From assembly GCA_037039925.1 (NCBI GenBank), contig JAXRKP010000995.1, positions 52,501 through 116,500 of the forward strand: DNA of 64,000 nt, read 5' to 3'. The position numbers were made by a program, and so were the translations under genes. The stretch comes from Doris montereyensis (taxonomy: Eukaryota > Mollusca > Gastropoda > Nudibranchia > Dorididae). This document shows, piece by piece, positions 42,337 through 55,226 of this stretch. Positions within the stretch are counted from its first letter, which is position 1. Each line of letters opens with the position of its first letter. The notes below the pieces were generated by a model. It worked only from the letters and a program-made list of their open reading frames with translations. It was not told where the DNA came from and ran no database searches.

Positions 42337-42511
42337 GAAGAAACCAAATCAGACACTGGCTCACAGACCCAAAGATCTTCAGAAAGACAAAACGTAAATG
42401 TGGATACGGTACAGCTAGAAGAAACCAAATCAGACACTGGCTCACAGACCCAAAGATCTTCAGAAAGACAAAACGTAAATGTGGATACGGTACAGCTAGA
42501 AGAAATCAAAT
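42337..42511 (+). repeat. 81 bp tandem duplication, reads in frame
   Basis: Two identical or nearly identical 81 bp units at 42337-42417 and 42418-42498 are followed by 13 bp of a third. Because 81 is a multiple of 3, an ORF at 42304-42513 encodes a 27-residue repeat (EETKSDTGSQTQRSSERQNV, then NVDTVQL). No splice signals or family support a gene. Confidence 0.9.
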
Positions 42512-42732
42512 GACAACATCGCAAGACGTGCAACACGAGAAAAGAGGAAGTTCCTAATGCGAAGCGGGTTGAGTAGAGCTGTCGTTATGAGTTACATAGA
42601 GAAGCAAACGACAGGGAGGGGAAGTGAAAAGGAATAGCATATGGCTAAGGCGATGCTTATAACTGGGTGAATAACACGAAGACAATGGATGCGCACATAG
42701 ATTGATATACATCTCTGATCTCTTCTTATAAG

Positions 42733-42850
42733 ATACGATAAGATAAGATGCGATTAAGATAAGATAATATTTATTTGTCCTTTTGGGAAATTTGTTTTAG
42801 TCACAATTTTATAATATTTCACAAACAGATGATCAGGATCATAATGCACT
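42733..42850 (-). repeat. LINE-like 3' tail, copy 2
   Basis: AAGATAAGATAATATTTAT is followed by TGTCCTTTTGGGAAATTTG and TTTTAGTCACAATTTTATAA, shared with 50634 and 62515. The TATCT-type units at the outer end fit the 3' terminus of a minus-strand insertion. Confidence 0.75.
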
Positions 42851-44319
42851 TAGAAAGTAGTCGATGACAAAAAGATAGAAGTTCTTACATAAATCAAATA
42901 TTCTCGAAGTACAGAACACACCTGTGTGCCTTACAGTATTTTCTTTCATTAGTTCCATGACACGCACACAAAAAGGAAGGGGAGGGGGGGGAGATAAGTG
43001 CTGGCCTAATGACAATGTCCGTTAAGGTAAATAACACAATTGGTGATCGTATTGATTTGACTTTTAGCCTTTTACTCTCTCCGAATTCCTCCCGCTAGCT
43101 ATATCCTGTGACAGATACCATTTACTACGATAAGAAGGATCGATGAGATCTGGGTGGGTAGGGGGATGACTACAAATTGGATGGTGCCGCCAACGCTAAC
43201 ATGGACAGGAAGGAACAGAATGGGGGATGATGGGTAAACACAGGAGACTTCTGCGCCCGGGGCCTTGCTGGAAAGCAAAAGTTTTGTGTTTTCCTCTTCC
43301 TTTCCTGTAGTAGTACGTGCGCGAGAACGGTTTTTTTTTCGCTTCTTTTTCTTCTGACACTGAGAATTCGGCGGGTGTAATGTAACCGCGCGTTGTTTGA
43401 TCCAGAAAATCGGTAGTGGATACGACGTGCAATCATTTCACGAATTTCAGTAAAAAAAAAGCCTCTTGCTCTCGATGTAAATGTTGTTCCCTTAAACATG
43501 CAAATTTTGACGCACTGGTGATATCAAGACGCTGTCATAAGTGCAGTTCCTTATTTTCTTCTTTTTCTTAGTACCCTTGATGCTCTAACAGAGTGTCTAC
43601 TTACGAAAACTGTATTGTATAGGACAGTTGATAGATCGCTTTCCATGCTCTCCATAAACGATTCAGATTCGACACTGCCAGTGTGTGTAATAAAAGTAAA
43701 AGCAAATATTTTCGGATAGTGTAATAAAAAAAAATATGTAAAAGTGTAAACATCTTTCATGACACCATGGGGACTGCATAATCTACGCTGAAAGCAACAC
43801 TTGAGTTTGGGGACGAGGAGGTGTGTGTGTGTGTGCGAAAACCTCAAACTATATATTATATGATGACGCACGCAACTGGTGCCATGGTGCCATGGTGCCA
43901 CGTTCACACGCATCCTATGTGAGGCAATGAAGAACGTAAGATTAGAATTATGTCTATGTCCTTTTCAACGCTTTAAGGTCGAAGTTCATAGTAATATAGA
44001 CATGGAATGACATGTAAACGGAAGTATCACCAAAACGAAAAGCGTAGAGCACACGACATTTAACGTGTGCTTGCACTGCCGGAAACAAATACATGTTACT
44101 TGAGAGAACCAAAAGCCTGAGGAGAGTTTCTTTCGTACCAAGTAACGACAGACCATCTTTCGTTGAAAAAAATTCATGGATTTGGTTTTATAACTAAATG
44201 AGTGGCATAAATCACTCAGGCACTAAAGATTTTTAATTTTTAACAAAACTAAACAAATGAGCAACCAAATATTACAAAAATGTAAAGAAGAAAGGAACAC
44301 CCCACTACATATCACATGT
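42851..44319. other. Intronic DNA, no gene recognised
   Basis: A short GGTGCCAT tandem lies at 43878-43900. ORFs at 43170-43499 (-) and 43551-43913 (-) show no motif or splice support. Confidence 0.5.
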
Positions 44320-44431
44320 GCAAGTAAACCCGTCCACCATATGTGGTAATTTCAGGTTGAAGTAACAGGAACCAGAAACATAAAAACATGTAGAAGAGAA
44401 AATAAAATTAAGTAATACCCGCCAACCCCCC
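44320..44431 (+). repeat. Family A repeat, copy 17 (degenerate)
   Basis: Blocks CCCGTCCACCATATGTGG, TTTCAGGTTGAA and CCCGCCAACC remain. Confidence 0.75.
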
Positions 44432-45474
44432 AAACAAACGAACAAGAAAATCGCATAATTCCTCTACCAGCAAACAAATTCAAATTACGTCATTATATCA
44501 ATATCAACACAAAAGGAAAAAAGAAGGAAAAAGCAAAAACAAAAAAAAACCAACAAACAAACCCAAAGCAAAACTAAACAAACCAATAGTTTTTTTCTTT
44601 CTTTCAAAGTCGCCTAATGTCCTTTCTCTTGTCTTTGTGAAAAGGGATCTTGTCGACAATCGTCTTTGTGGACGTCCCAATTCTGTGTCCATTAATTTCC
44701 ACGACTTGATCCCCTTCTCTTTCCGATTCCCTTTCTGACCTTTTGCTGACCCAAATGACTAAGAGAGCAAAAAATTTCAGACCAATCCCTGACCTTTAAT
44801 TACAAAGAAAAAGACACAGAAAAAACCCACTATCCCAAGTCCGCAAGACCTTTCTTTTTTCTTCTTCTTTCAGACTTCTAGGATCCTGAGGAACACCGGT
44901 ACTCGCCATACAAAGTCTTCTAAAACCGACAGACAGACGGCTAGCTAAGCACATACGACAGCCTCATGTGATGGCGAGGCCCCGACCGCAGAGAACGCTG
45001 GCACGAAACGCATCATCATCACCAATCCACAAAGTGTATCTCTGGCAGATGCCCAAACTCTGACACGGATACATACTACATTGTACTACACCTAGCACTT
45101 GCAAGACAAAGCACTTTCTGATTACAGCCATGAAACGTGAGAGGCATTTTTTCCAGACATGAGAGACATTTTTCAGACATGACAGACAATTTTCAGACGT
45201 AAAGAAAACAATGACCGCCTTGGTAAAACTGGGTAAAAATTGGTCATTCTGGAAGGATAATAATAAGATAAGAAGGTCTACAATTTATTCTCTACCCACT
45301 AAAGCCACCACCCTTTCTATAAACATGATTAATTTGTTTTAACGGCCCAACGTGTAGCTCACTTTTCGTACTAAACACGAATTTATTAACAATCTAGTTC
45401 ACTACAATTTGTCTGGTGGTGTACGTAATATTGTGATTGTGAGGTTACGAGCTCAAATCCTACATTTGCTAGTT
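44432..45474. other. Intronic DNA with short tandem
   Basis: Three degenerate units of about 21 bp (GAGAGACATTTTTCAGACAT type) lie at 45140-45202. No gene recognised. Confidence 0.55.
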
Positions 45475-45530
45475 TGTTTCGTTGACGTTTACGCCGTCCA
45501 CTACATACGGTGATCCCAGGGAAATTTGTT
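45475..45530 (+). repeat. Family A repeat, copy 18 (3' truncated)
   Basis: Only the first third is present: TTTACGCCGTCCACTACATA, CGGTGATCCCAGGG. Confidence 0.75.
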
Positions 45531-46918
45531 GGACCCGACGTCGCGTCCTTGGGAAAACCACACGAGCATACTAAGCCTTACTCCATCCAGATGCTAACAG
45601 CACCCAGCTGAGCGTTCATAAGTTAGTTAGGTTAGGGAGGCTTAGGTACCCAGCTATACAGTTGGGAGGGTAAACTTGCGACAAAACTAGCACGCTGGCC
45701 AATGACGATCTTGTGTCACTTATAATTACGCCTAATGCATTAGCAACCGGGATACCACCCACACGTCTCTAGGCCTGATAGGAACAACCACATGGTGGAC
45801 ATGGGGACGGGAACATCACCCCCTCCCCCCAAAACAAACAAAAACAACAAAAAAACAAAACCAAAACAACTCAAAATAAATCAACCCTTGTTTCTCACTA
45901 AAATTATAAAATTCATCAAACCACAAAAGAGATTTCTAAGTTACAAGAAGACAATAAATTTAAAGGGAAAAGGGAAAAGGCAAATGAAACAAAAAAGCGG
46001 CAGTAAAAGAAGAGGTAAACATCACACATGCATCCCATTTGCCATAAAGCTCCATGTACACACATACGAAGGTGAGTATAAAAATAACACGCGTTACGAT
46101 TTATGCGTCCCTGTCGTGCTGACCTCACATTTTCTGCTCGAATATAGAATAACGTGTATCTCCGTTGTGGTAGCGTTATCTCCTCAAGAGAAAGGACCAG
46201 AATTTTATGTTGTAAATTATTAACAAAAGTATCTCTCATTCCTCCATTCCTTTCCAAATGAAAAGTATATCATCATTGTTTTGCGATAAAAGTCTTGATA
46301 AAAGCATCTCGTTTTAATGAAATGAAATCTGAGTCTTTACAGGGCTCAGCAATACTATTTTATTCATTTATTTAATTATCGTTGTACAGAAAGGAAAGTG
46401 TAAGTGGAAGGTTATTATCAGTTGTCTCCAAAAATAGCTATGCCACATTTTGAATACTCCCACAATATACATGAACGCCATAATCCTTCCAAGAGATGAT
46501 GAAAAAGAATACTATTGCTGCAGGCAAGCTGTAAATGAAGAAAATCATAAATTGAAATGAAAGGCCCGAGAGGAATGGGACAGGACAGAGAACTAAGTAT
46601 TCGGGATGTCCATCCCTCTCCAGCAACAATAAGATTATTAAGATCGATCCTACTGGTCACTGAAGAAGGGTGCGCAGTCCGAACAATTTGTCTGTCTTGT
46701 CCTTTTCCTCATGGACCTTTCATTTCCACCAGTACGTTCTTCTTCACGACCTTTCCAACGACAAAGATACTCGCGCTTACAAGTTGTCCTTTCTTCCTGG
46801 ACAGAGCATTTCTAATGCAGACAAGACACTTCCAATTCATAATCGCAAAAATCGCTAATACATGTAGTGGTACATGTAATAGGGTACTAGGTACGTGTAC
46901 TATGAATAGTGTCTAAAC
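45531..46918. other. Intronic DNA, no gene recognised
   Basis: ORFs at 45792-46223 (+) and 46557-46916 (+) have no recognised motif. Segments near 46560-46600 and 46692-46732 are weak inverted copies of each other. Confidence 0.5.
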
Positions 46919-47033
46919 CCCAAAATCCATATATGCGGCGATATCAGGGCAATAAAGAGGACAAAAGTGTGAAAGAGCGAAAGGGGAGAAGTAAGACCCA
47001 CCCGTACTAATAGCACCAGCAAACCGCCCACTC
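46919..47033 (+). repeat. Family A repeat, copy 19
   Basis: Blocks TCCATATATGCGGCGATATC, AGAAGTAAGACCCACC and CAAACCGCCCACT remain. Confidence 0.8.
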
Positions 47034-50000
47034 AGGTCGTGGGGACAATACCCGCAGCAAACTGACCATTTGAAAGAACTTATTAAGAAGACAGCACAAG
47101 TACAAAAGTAACCAAGTTAATTCAACCGTCTGCTCACTACTCGTATCCCCCCAACAATATGAAAGAGATTCCGATAAAACACATCAGCATAATCATAAAA
47201 CCTTCACCAGTAAACTAGGTGTCTTTCGCAGAAAAACACCCAAAAAAACCCAACCCAACCCTGATATGATATATAAGACGGGATAATCACATCCATCATC
47301 ATCACCAGTATCGCTTATCAGCATTAGCTGAGATAGGCGAGGCCCACCATCTTCATTACGTTACACACGCAAGCAGATCACGTTTCAATCTAGTTAGCAA
47401 GTCATCGTAACTATTTTTACGAACACCTCCTCTCGTGATTTGGCTTTCACCACATCGCCGCTGTCGTTATCAGCCATGCCTAACCCAACACATTTTGCCG
47501 TAGCAGTTGCCCGTGGGACTTCCGTTTTATACTTATGATTATCAAGATATTTTATGTGTGAAGCCAATTCATTACGTAAAAACGTTTTGAAACACAAAAG
47601 GAGGCACAGAGGAGTGAATCAAAAGTAATCAACAACAGTAAGTGACAAATCCACCAAAGACAAAGAAGACAAAACAGACAGGTTATTCCTGAAAAGTCGC
47701 CTGCTGGAGTTGTCACTTATTGTTGTCTATCATTTACACTGTGTATTACATCTTGATGACTTTGTCTATCTGAGCGCGCTAGACATGATTTGACTCGTTA
47801 AAAGAAAAGATAAATAAAAAATAGTCATAATGTTAACAATAATTTTTTTTTTAATCAATGAAAATAATAATAATAACAACAACCACGATTTAATAAAAAA
47901 AAACAAATTGAAGTAAGATAGTAAGATAGATAGCCGTATAATTTTAGAGTAATCAAGCCAACTTCATCACCTACCCGCGACTCGTCACATCAAATGCTCG
48001 TCGACTTCAAAAATCGGGTTCTATCTCCTGTCTGGACACGTGACCAACCCAACGTGTCACCATTGGTTAACACTGATACGTAAGGTATTAGATTGGCTAG
48101 CACCAAAGACTCTGGGCGACCTGCGTGCGAAAGCACAATATTTACCGATGATCTTCGCAAACCCCCCCCCCCCCCCCCCCCAAGTGCGCTGCATCTCGTA
48201 ACACGTCCTACTATTGGAAAAACGACGATATACTGTGAACTCTGCCCTGGCTCTTCTGGCGGTCTGAGGAAAATACCCCCCCCCACCCCTCTCTTTTTAA
48301 ATCCTGTCCAAAGTTGCCTCCTAACCATGAATGATGCGCGTGATTAAGCTAACAGCAGAGCACTGACTTCAGTGTCGCGTTTATATATAATGTAAATTAA
48401 CCGATTTGCCTTTCTGGTGGACTACGCCACAAATAGCCAAGATCGAACCTCCAGAGACCAAACTCTGATCAGCGAAAGTTGAATTTTGATGGAGGAAAAT
48501 CTAAATCTAAAGTAAATGCCCTTTTGTTAAAGTCTTGAATCTGGACATTTATCTTTCAATGTTAACATGGCTGATAACGAAGGGTTGTAAAAACCTTGAT
48601 TATTGATGCCGTTCAACAAAACTCGTCATCATTCGAAAACTGGCTGCTTTTGTTGATCAAATAATAGTTTATTGAGAAAGGATAGTTGGATAGATACATC
48701 CCGTATTTCTCCTTACGGTGCTCGCTCATTGATGTACCATACAATCCGAAAATAAAACCTAAAGATTTTAATTTCAGCAACAAAATCCTTTAGAGTTCAT
48801 TGTAAGACATAAACTAAGTTAAAACGATAAATAGGGAGGCCCAAAACAGCGGAGTGACAACTTCCACCTCTCTATAATCCGTTAACTTTCATCCTGAATG
48901 ACTTGTCTAGAACAAAGACACTTTTTGTCAAAATCGTCCTCAAACTCAAAATTCAAAGATGTACACAATTAAATGATCTTCCTGTGTCATATAAAGTGGG
49001 CAATGCTTTAACCCATTTACAATTTTTCACATTTTGGACCATGTTCATAATGTACACAGGAAACAATGTGATGTTCCAAAGATCTGAACGTATAGATATC
49101 AGCACAAACAGGGGAAATGGGTATATATATGGCTGTTAAGGATTATTGAAGAGCATGTATATAACTTGATAAATTAATGTGAAGAAAGTGAAAGCACATT
49201 CATATACAGCCTAGTAACAACCAGAAAAATTCTGAGTCCAAACCTCTTCTAACTTTGCTATTCACACCTTTTTTCTCTCTCGCTGCGAAAAATAAAATTA
49301 TCTTTGGACCTTTCTATGAATTTCACCCTATTGATAGCAGCTGAGATGTTTTTAGTCTTTTCTTTTTAAATTTAAAATGATTTCAAAACAAATAATGGTA
49401 TTTTATACTATTTTTTCCTGCAAATTAACTTCATAGTCACTCAGATAAAAAAATAAAAAAGGACAGCAGTGCTATTTCACACCAAGAAGTTAATAATGAT
49501 TCGATGATGTTGTTTCCTTCAAAGCAAAATAACAATGAAACATATGATCAAATGACCCACATTTAATGACACCTTAATTAGTATCATACAAATATCATGA
49601 CAGGCCTAATGAGATAATATGAAATATATTTTATGAATAAAAAATAAGAGAAATAAACATCAATTATGATTAAAACAGACCCTCCAATAGGCCCCTATGT
49701 TGCAATGTCTGACAAAATGCTGATGAATGTTGTGGAAAATGATGATAAATTCAAGATTTATCACATATTTTTCACTATTTTGTAATGATCATGTGTGTTG
49801 AGACCTTGTTAAAATATGACGTACTCAGTTTTAAATAAAAAAGGGTACTGAATACAAAGACAAGTATTTTCCATCGTGACTTAAGGGAAAGGTTTTTGGA
49901 GAAACACCTCTAGATATATTGCAACATATCAAACTAGCACAAAAAATCTGCACCAGCTATAATGTATAGATTTTAGGTGCATCAAGCTCCTTAAAAAGAA

Positions 50001-50260
50001 ATTCAATTCAGTATTTCTATATTAATAGTGTTTTTATACTTTCATTTTAGGACCCTCTCCTACACCTAAAAAAAAACAACACCTCCCCATACCAAACATT
50101 CCAACTGAATTCATTCCCCCATTTCATTTTCAACATCATCTTGAAATTTATCGACTTAAAACACTAAAAACTGTGCATTCCACTCCAAACAAATTCAGCA
50201 GTTAGTCTATATTGTTGCTTTTCTCATCAAAGACATTTTGGACAAAACTGCCAACCTTAC
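47034..50260. other. AT-rich end of intron 1
   Basis: A 20 bp C run lies at 48162-48181 and short AAT tracts occur. No exon recognised. Confidence 0.55.
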
Positions 50261-50452
50261 CTGATGGACAGTGATGAGAATAGCTGCAAATGCAAATGTG
50301 CCGGCTATTCCCTGGGCTGCTGCAGTTTGCAGGAAAATCAAGGGTTGAGTTACATTGTAAGCTTCTGGTGTGCTGTTGGATTCAGCCACCGGTGACATGG
50401 TTACCAAGGGGCCGGTGGCTGGAACCACTGGCTGGATGGACTCATTGAACAT
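50261..50452 (-). CDS. TMEM184B: TMEM184B-like, coding exon 1 (start codon)
   Basis: ATG lies at 50450-50452 with A at -3, and a GTAAGG donor follows 50261. The exon encodes 64 residues: a luminal/extracellular tail with three N-glycosylation sequons (NES, NST, NVT), then QPLIFLQTAAAQGIAGTFAF, AAILITVHQ, the first membrane helix. Vertebrate TMEM184B has QPVFLMTTAAQAISGFFVW here. The protein is a seven-helix member of the Ost-alpha/TMEM184 family, reported at endosomal membranes in vertebrates. The eight exons sum to about 480 codons against roughly 407 in human; the excess lies in the C-terminal linker. Phase 0 out fits exon 2. Confidence 0.95.
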
Positions 50453-50633
50453 GTTTATCTTGAATGAAGAGGTTTACACCGAAAGATGTGATCCTTTGAT
50501 GAAAAATAATTGTAGATTTAATATTAATAACATTTGTAAATGCTCCCTTTGTCTGATTTATAAATAATAAAAATAAGGGTCCAAATCATGACTAATATAA
50601 ATATAGATAGTTTCCTGCTATAATGCACGACAT

Positions 50634-50770
50634 AAGATAGAATAATCTTTATTCGTTCAAAAGGAAATTTGTTTTAGTCACAATTAATATTTCATAACAT
50701 CATAAACAAAATATAAATGATCATTTCATCAAAAATATAATATGACACAAATTACAAATTGAACTGAAAT
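50634..50770 (-). repeat. LINE-like 3' tail, copy 3
   Basis: ATAAGATAGAATAATCTTTA is followed by AAAGGAAATTTGTTTTAGTC, TATGACACAAATTACA. It is the same family as 42733 and 62515. Confidence 0.75.
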
Positions 50771-52199
50771 ACAGAATACCTTAGTATGCAAAGTTATGCA
50801 ACATTATATTTGACCATTAAATGTTCTGATGAGGAATTGGGATTAATAAAAACATTAACTAAAGAAGCAATGGTTTCTGAGACTGGCAAAGATCGATCAG
50901 AATTTCATTTTAAGTCAAAATACTCTAGTGAGTCACTAGAAGATGTTTGAAGATGTCCATCCAGACCCCAATTTCAAGGATCTTCAACTGTTCAACCATT
51001 CACCTCAATTTACATGAAAACACTTTTTCACTTCATGATGATGACTCCTGTGAACATGGTTGCAAATTGTCAAGCTGCTTCCTTTTTGGCCTATTAGAAG
51101 TCAATTTTTCTACTTCTGAGTTCACAAAAAAACTATTTTAAATTGACTTATAAAATGAATTCATTTCAACATTGTTTTCTCTCATTTTAATATATTTTTG
51201 AATTGTTGACATAAAACCATTTTGAACCATCGTAGACATATATTTGGAACACAATTTCATATGACCGTTTTCACTTTTGGCCCAAATCTGACTTAAAAGT
51301 CAAACGGGTAGAATCATGACAATAAATACACTTCATACTGACTTCATTGCTTGATTCACTGGGAATGATGCAAAATAAATGTTTTTGAGTTAACTTAAAC
51401 TATTACTACTTCATTTGTGACCTTGAGTTGACAAAATAACTCAAAATTTGAAAATAAAAACATTCTAGTCCGTCATAGGCAGTTAAAAATTTATGAACTT
51501 TGGTGGTATAATTAATGATAATCGTCTGGTTCCCTCTGGTATTTATTTTCCATTAAAAAGTTTGTAATTTAATTCTAATATTGTATGAGAAGCATGTTTC
51601 TGCTGAATTACTCATTGATTGAGAAGCACGAAAAATGTGCACTTGGAGAAGATTTAGTTTTTATTATAATACAAAATACTCTTCCAAATCCCTTGGCTAT
51701 CTCTTCATATATACACAATAGGAGTACCAATATATCTAATTTATTGTCAATACAAACAGTCCTCAAGATTTATTAACGAAGTTACTGAGGACATCTTTCA
51801 TTTGGAAATAATAATGATAGAACAGTTGTCAAGATTCAGTCTCATTAAAGTGATGCAGAGACTGAAAAGTTTGAATATAATTTGAGTTCTTGTAGTTTGT
51901 AATTCTGAATGATTAAGTTAGCATGACATGATATCAAATGGTCAACATGAGTTTGGTCTTGTCTGACCATTTCAAAGAGATTGCATGTATATGGTGGTTA
52001 ATTGTTTGGGTGCGAGGAAATTCTGTGTATGCTGCAAAGCAACTTAGAAATAATGAAGTGACAACTATTCACAACCTAATTTCAGATGAAATCTCATCTC
52101 GTGGTATGATTAAAAAATTTTTTTAATCAATAGTGGCCTCCACCTAAGCCTAAGAGGTAGGTCCATTTTAGAGGCCATTGTTTCCGTATAATTTTCCCC
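50771..52199. other. AT-rich DNA in TMEM184B 5' intron
   Basis: No feature recognised. Confidence 0.55.
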
Positions 52200-52855
52200 C
52201 CACTTAAATCACACTGAAATATTAGAAGACTTTTATTTTGCTGATGATGTTGTACTCATATCACAGATAAATATCCAGAGCACAGCGTTCAGAACACTAC
52301 ACAAAAACTGAGGTTACAAATGTTGGAAAAACAAAACTGATCAGGACCTGTGGAAGTATAGGAGATTGAGATTGGCATGCTTTCACTGGAAGTAAAATTA
52401 CTCCATGGAAACTCTTAAGATGAAATCAAAGAAATGCTACCAAAAGCAAAAAAAACATTTGGATCACCGAGACAGTCAGGTCCAGAACTCAGACTTAAAA
52501 CAGGAGGGAGGAAGACCAGAAAAATCTCAATAAATTTAAACAAAAAACTTACATTCCACATTCTAGCTGACTTCTCTATATATACGATACTGAATCCTGG
52601 AAAACAACAAATAGCATAGCTGCAGAAAGCTGACACCTTTCAAAACAAGTGCTTGAGAGAGAGAGATCCTTAAAAAAACAACCTCAAATGGATCTTAGGA
52701 ATTTATAAAAGGAAAAAAGCTTGCCTGAAAGAAACATGAAAGAGGTGCCTAAAAAAAATGATGAAGGTGACAACATTGGCATCTGATCGAGATCATTGGA
52801 GATCTACCATGTCAGCCTTAAGTACTGCCCAAGATATTTTTTTTAAATATAAGTA
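52200..52855 (+). mobile_element. Decayed non-LTR retrotransposon fragment (LINE-like)
   Basis: A reverse-transcriptase catalytic motif is readable as ILEDFYFADDVVLIS near 52220. Later pieces in shifted frames resemble the C-terminal end of many LINE ORF2 proteins: YDTESWKTTN, the FQNKCL equivalent, and ASDRDHWRSTMSAL. Stops and frameshifts throughout show that it is dead. It lies antisense in the probable TMEM184B 5' intron. Confidence 0.7.
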
Positions 52856-53900
52856 AAGAGTTTTCATAAGAAACCGCTTTGAAAAACTTCAGTCTGGGTA
52901 AGAGGCTGGTTTTTATTTTGTGATAAGGCTAAATGGTCATCTTAACTCGATACATGTACAGTAAAGCTAAAATTCAGATTCAGATTGGCAATGCCGCATT
53001 TCTATCTATTTGGAACATGTATCCTGTTGTAAGCCTACAATCTCTGCTTGTCCGTGTAGAGTGGCCGTGCCAGGCTCTTTAATGTTGACGCCAGACATCC
53101 ACCAGATGAATGAGATATTGAAACCTACTGTTCACATTGGCACGTAACATTTGCAGACCGCCCCCCATCATTGGAATATTTTTTTATCAGAATAAAGGCA
53201 GGGCCATAACTGATGCGAAGCAGAGGCATGTTTTTACTGATAAAAAACGAAAACTGAAATTGGGCTTAAGTGTTTGATGCAGCTGCTACCTGGTTTTGTG
53301 ATCAATAGGAAAAAGAAGAGGAACAAAAGTAGGATGCACAGCTTGATTCGACATTATATTGAAGCCATTAGATTGAATCTCATCAATGGCAAAATCATAT
53401 ATATACTTTTTTGTAAAATATTGATTTATAAAAGAATAAATAATAAAAAGGCCTAGGAATGGTGTAACATCAAACATGGTTATAATATCAGTACAGCTGA
53501 TTAGTTCTATCTGATGTATCTGTTAAAAGTATCTTTACTTCAATAAAAACAAATGTTGTTTGTTCCATACAATAACTTATTATTAACAAGAATCTACTGT
53601 GATCGTATAAATGGTGGGTGGTTGTTTTGCTGTTAAATATGTACTTGTACCTAAGCTGATGTTACAATGGCTTTGTTGATCTTATAATGGAAATTTGAGA
53701 CATTCCTTGCCAGTAACCAAATAAAATGCAAAGTTAAATACATGGATTATATTTATAAATAAGATAGAATGTTTTTAGATCTTCTAACGTCATAGGGTGA
53801 TTTATTGACAAAAATAGGTTCCTTTCTTTACATGACCTCTACTTCTGGTCCTTAGGTAGCTGTACTGACGTTTCATCATTCTACATTTATAATTACAATA
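52856..53900. other. AT-rich DNA, no feature recognised
   Basis: No ORF or repeat with support. Confidence 0.55.
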
Positions 53901-53976
53901 CAGTTGTGGGTTGTTTACTCACAATTTTTGTTTCGTAGACTATACTGCTGAAATTGTGAGGAAACGCCCACAACTG
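53901..53976. repeat. Imperfect inverted repeat with about 22 nt loop
   Basis: CAGTTGTGGG..TTTACTCACAATTT at 53901-53927 pairs with AAATTGTGAGGAAAC..CCCACAACTG at 53950-53976, with only a few mismatches and a bulge. Confidence 0.85.
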
Positions 53977-55142
53977 ATACATCAGTGTTTGGCATAGAAC
54001 ACCCTAGCAGTTCCAAGCAATTATCGATATATGATTAACAATGCTTTTATAGCCTTCGAAATGTACCATTCTTGCGGGGGATAAAATTTATGTGGCATGG
54101 AGCAATATTTTATTTTTACAAGAAGCAAAGAGTTAATAATCAGGGGAGAGAAAGGGCTGCAGAGGCTTAAGTGGCTGCCCACTGAAGTATATATATATAT
54201 GTTGATTTTTCATTTCTCCATTTTATGAATTATACAAACATCTTGCAAAACGGGATTAGTCCACAAGATGAACAACATATATCATATCTATCAAAGATAA
54301 AGTTTCAATGCTTGTAAAATTCTCTGCATTTTTAAATCCTGACCTACTTTAATTTTCTTGGATTTCTAACAAGGCATGAAACCACTTTGTACTTAAAGAG
54401 TGAATAAGGCCCTTAGTTCTGTGGCACTCAGAGGTATTATTCACAAGAATTCATAGTTTTAGAAAATCTATATATAACATACAAACTCATACATTCTATA
54501 AATAACACATCTTGCATGGTAACAAATTAATTCACAGATCAAGCAGGTAGGTACTCAATGGAATGAGCACAAACTCAAACACAGCTGACATTTATGTAGT
54601 CACTAGTATAATTATAAAACATGGACATAAAGTCATACTGGAGAAAAAGAGCTAGATCTATGTCTGAAAGACTTGAATAAAAAAGAAAAGAAATGGGAAG
54701 TAAGAAACTTGAAATAGATCTAGAAGGAAACACACTAACTGCCGTACTAGGCATGAGAGCAAGTTAAAGACAGAGAATCTTCAGAGCTTCATATTCTGCT
54801 GATTAACGAGTGGTCACAAAATACAAGCAAAGAGAACAAAAAATACTCCTATCTCTCCTTTCCATAAAGTTATATTCTAGGTCTCTAAAAAAGAGTTCTT
54901 TAAAAATCCCCACTCCCTTGGTCGTTGCGTTCATGACGACACCCACGCAAAACACAGACTTGATAGTAAGATAGTTGTGGTTGGAGAGTCCTCCAATATC
55001 TAACATGTACACGAAACAAGATCGGGTAGTTATGATGATTCAGGTCAATAAAAAGACATATTACAAACAGAACATGATTATAATCAAACCAGACAGAAAA
55101 GAAGGCTCATGAGATCACTAATTTAATACATAGAATACTCAC
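53977..55142. other. AT-rich DNA, no feature recognised
   Basis: A 69-codon minus-strand ORF at 54803-55012 has no known motif. Confidence 0.5.
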
Positions 55143-55205
55143 CATACTTCCTTATAATCCCATCGGTTGTGTTAGTCCCATTATTTATGTTCATAAACTG
55201 TTCAA
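55143..55205 (-). other. TMEM184B: Putative non-coding first exon of TMEM184B
   Basis: On the minus strand a consensus donor (AGTATG|GTGAGTAT) lies immediately after 55143, upstream of the coding exon at 50452. A weak acceptor (CATTCAAG) just before 50458 could receive it. The 5' end is arbitrary because the transcription start is not visible. This is inference from splice signals only. Confidence 0.3.
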
Positions 55206-55226
55206 TGCGGAAGTGACGTGCTTGCG
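55206..55226. promoter_or_regulatory. Composite ETS/CRE-like promoter motif
   Basis: GCGGAAGTGACGTGCTTGCG combines an ETS core (GGAA) with a CRE half-site (TGACGT) in the spacing known from many housekeeping and divergent promoters. It sits between the putative TMEM184B first exon (leftward) and the VWA3-like gene (rightward). Confidence 0.4.

Noticed and set aside
45792..46223. 143-codon plus-strand ORF as a gene
   Set aside because: Its Lys/Asn-rich start comes from A-rich DNA, and it has no motif, splice support or homology that I recognise.
46418..46660. Membrane protein exon on the minus strand
   Set aside because: The hydrophobic stretch overlaps an equally open plus-strand ORF and a weak inverted repeat. 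No splice borders or family match were found.
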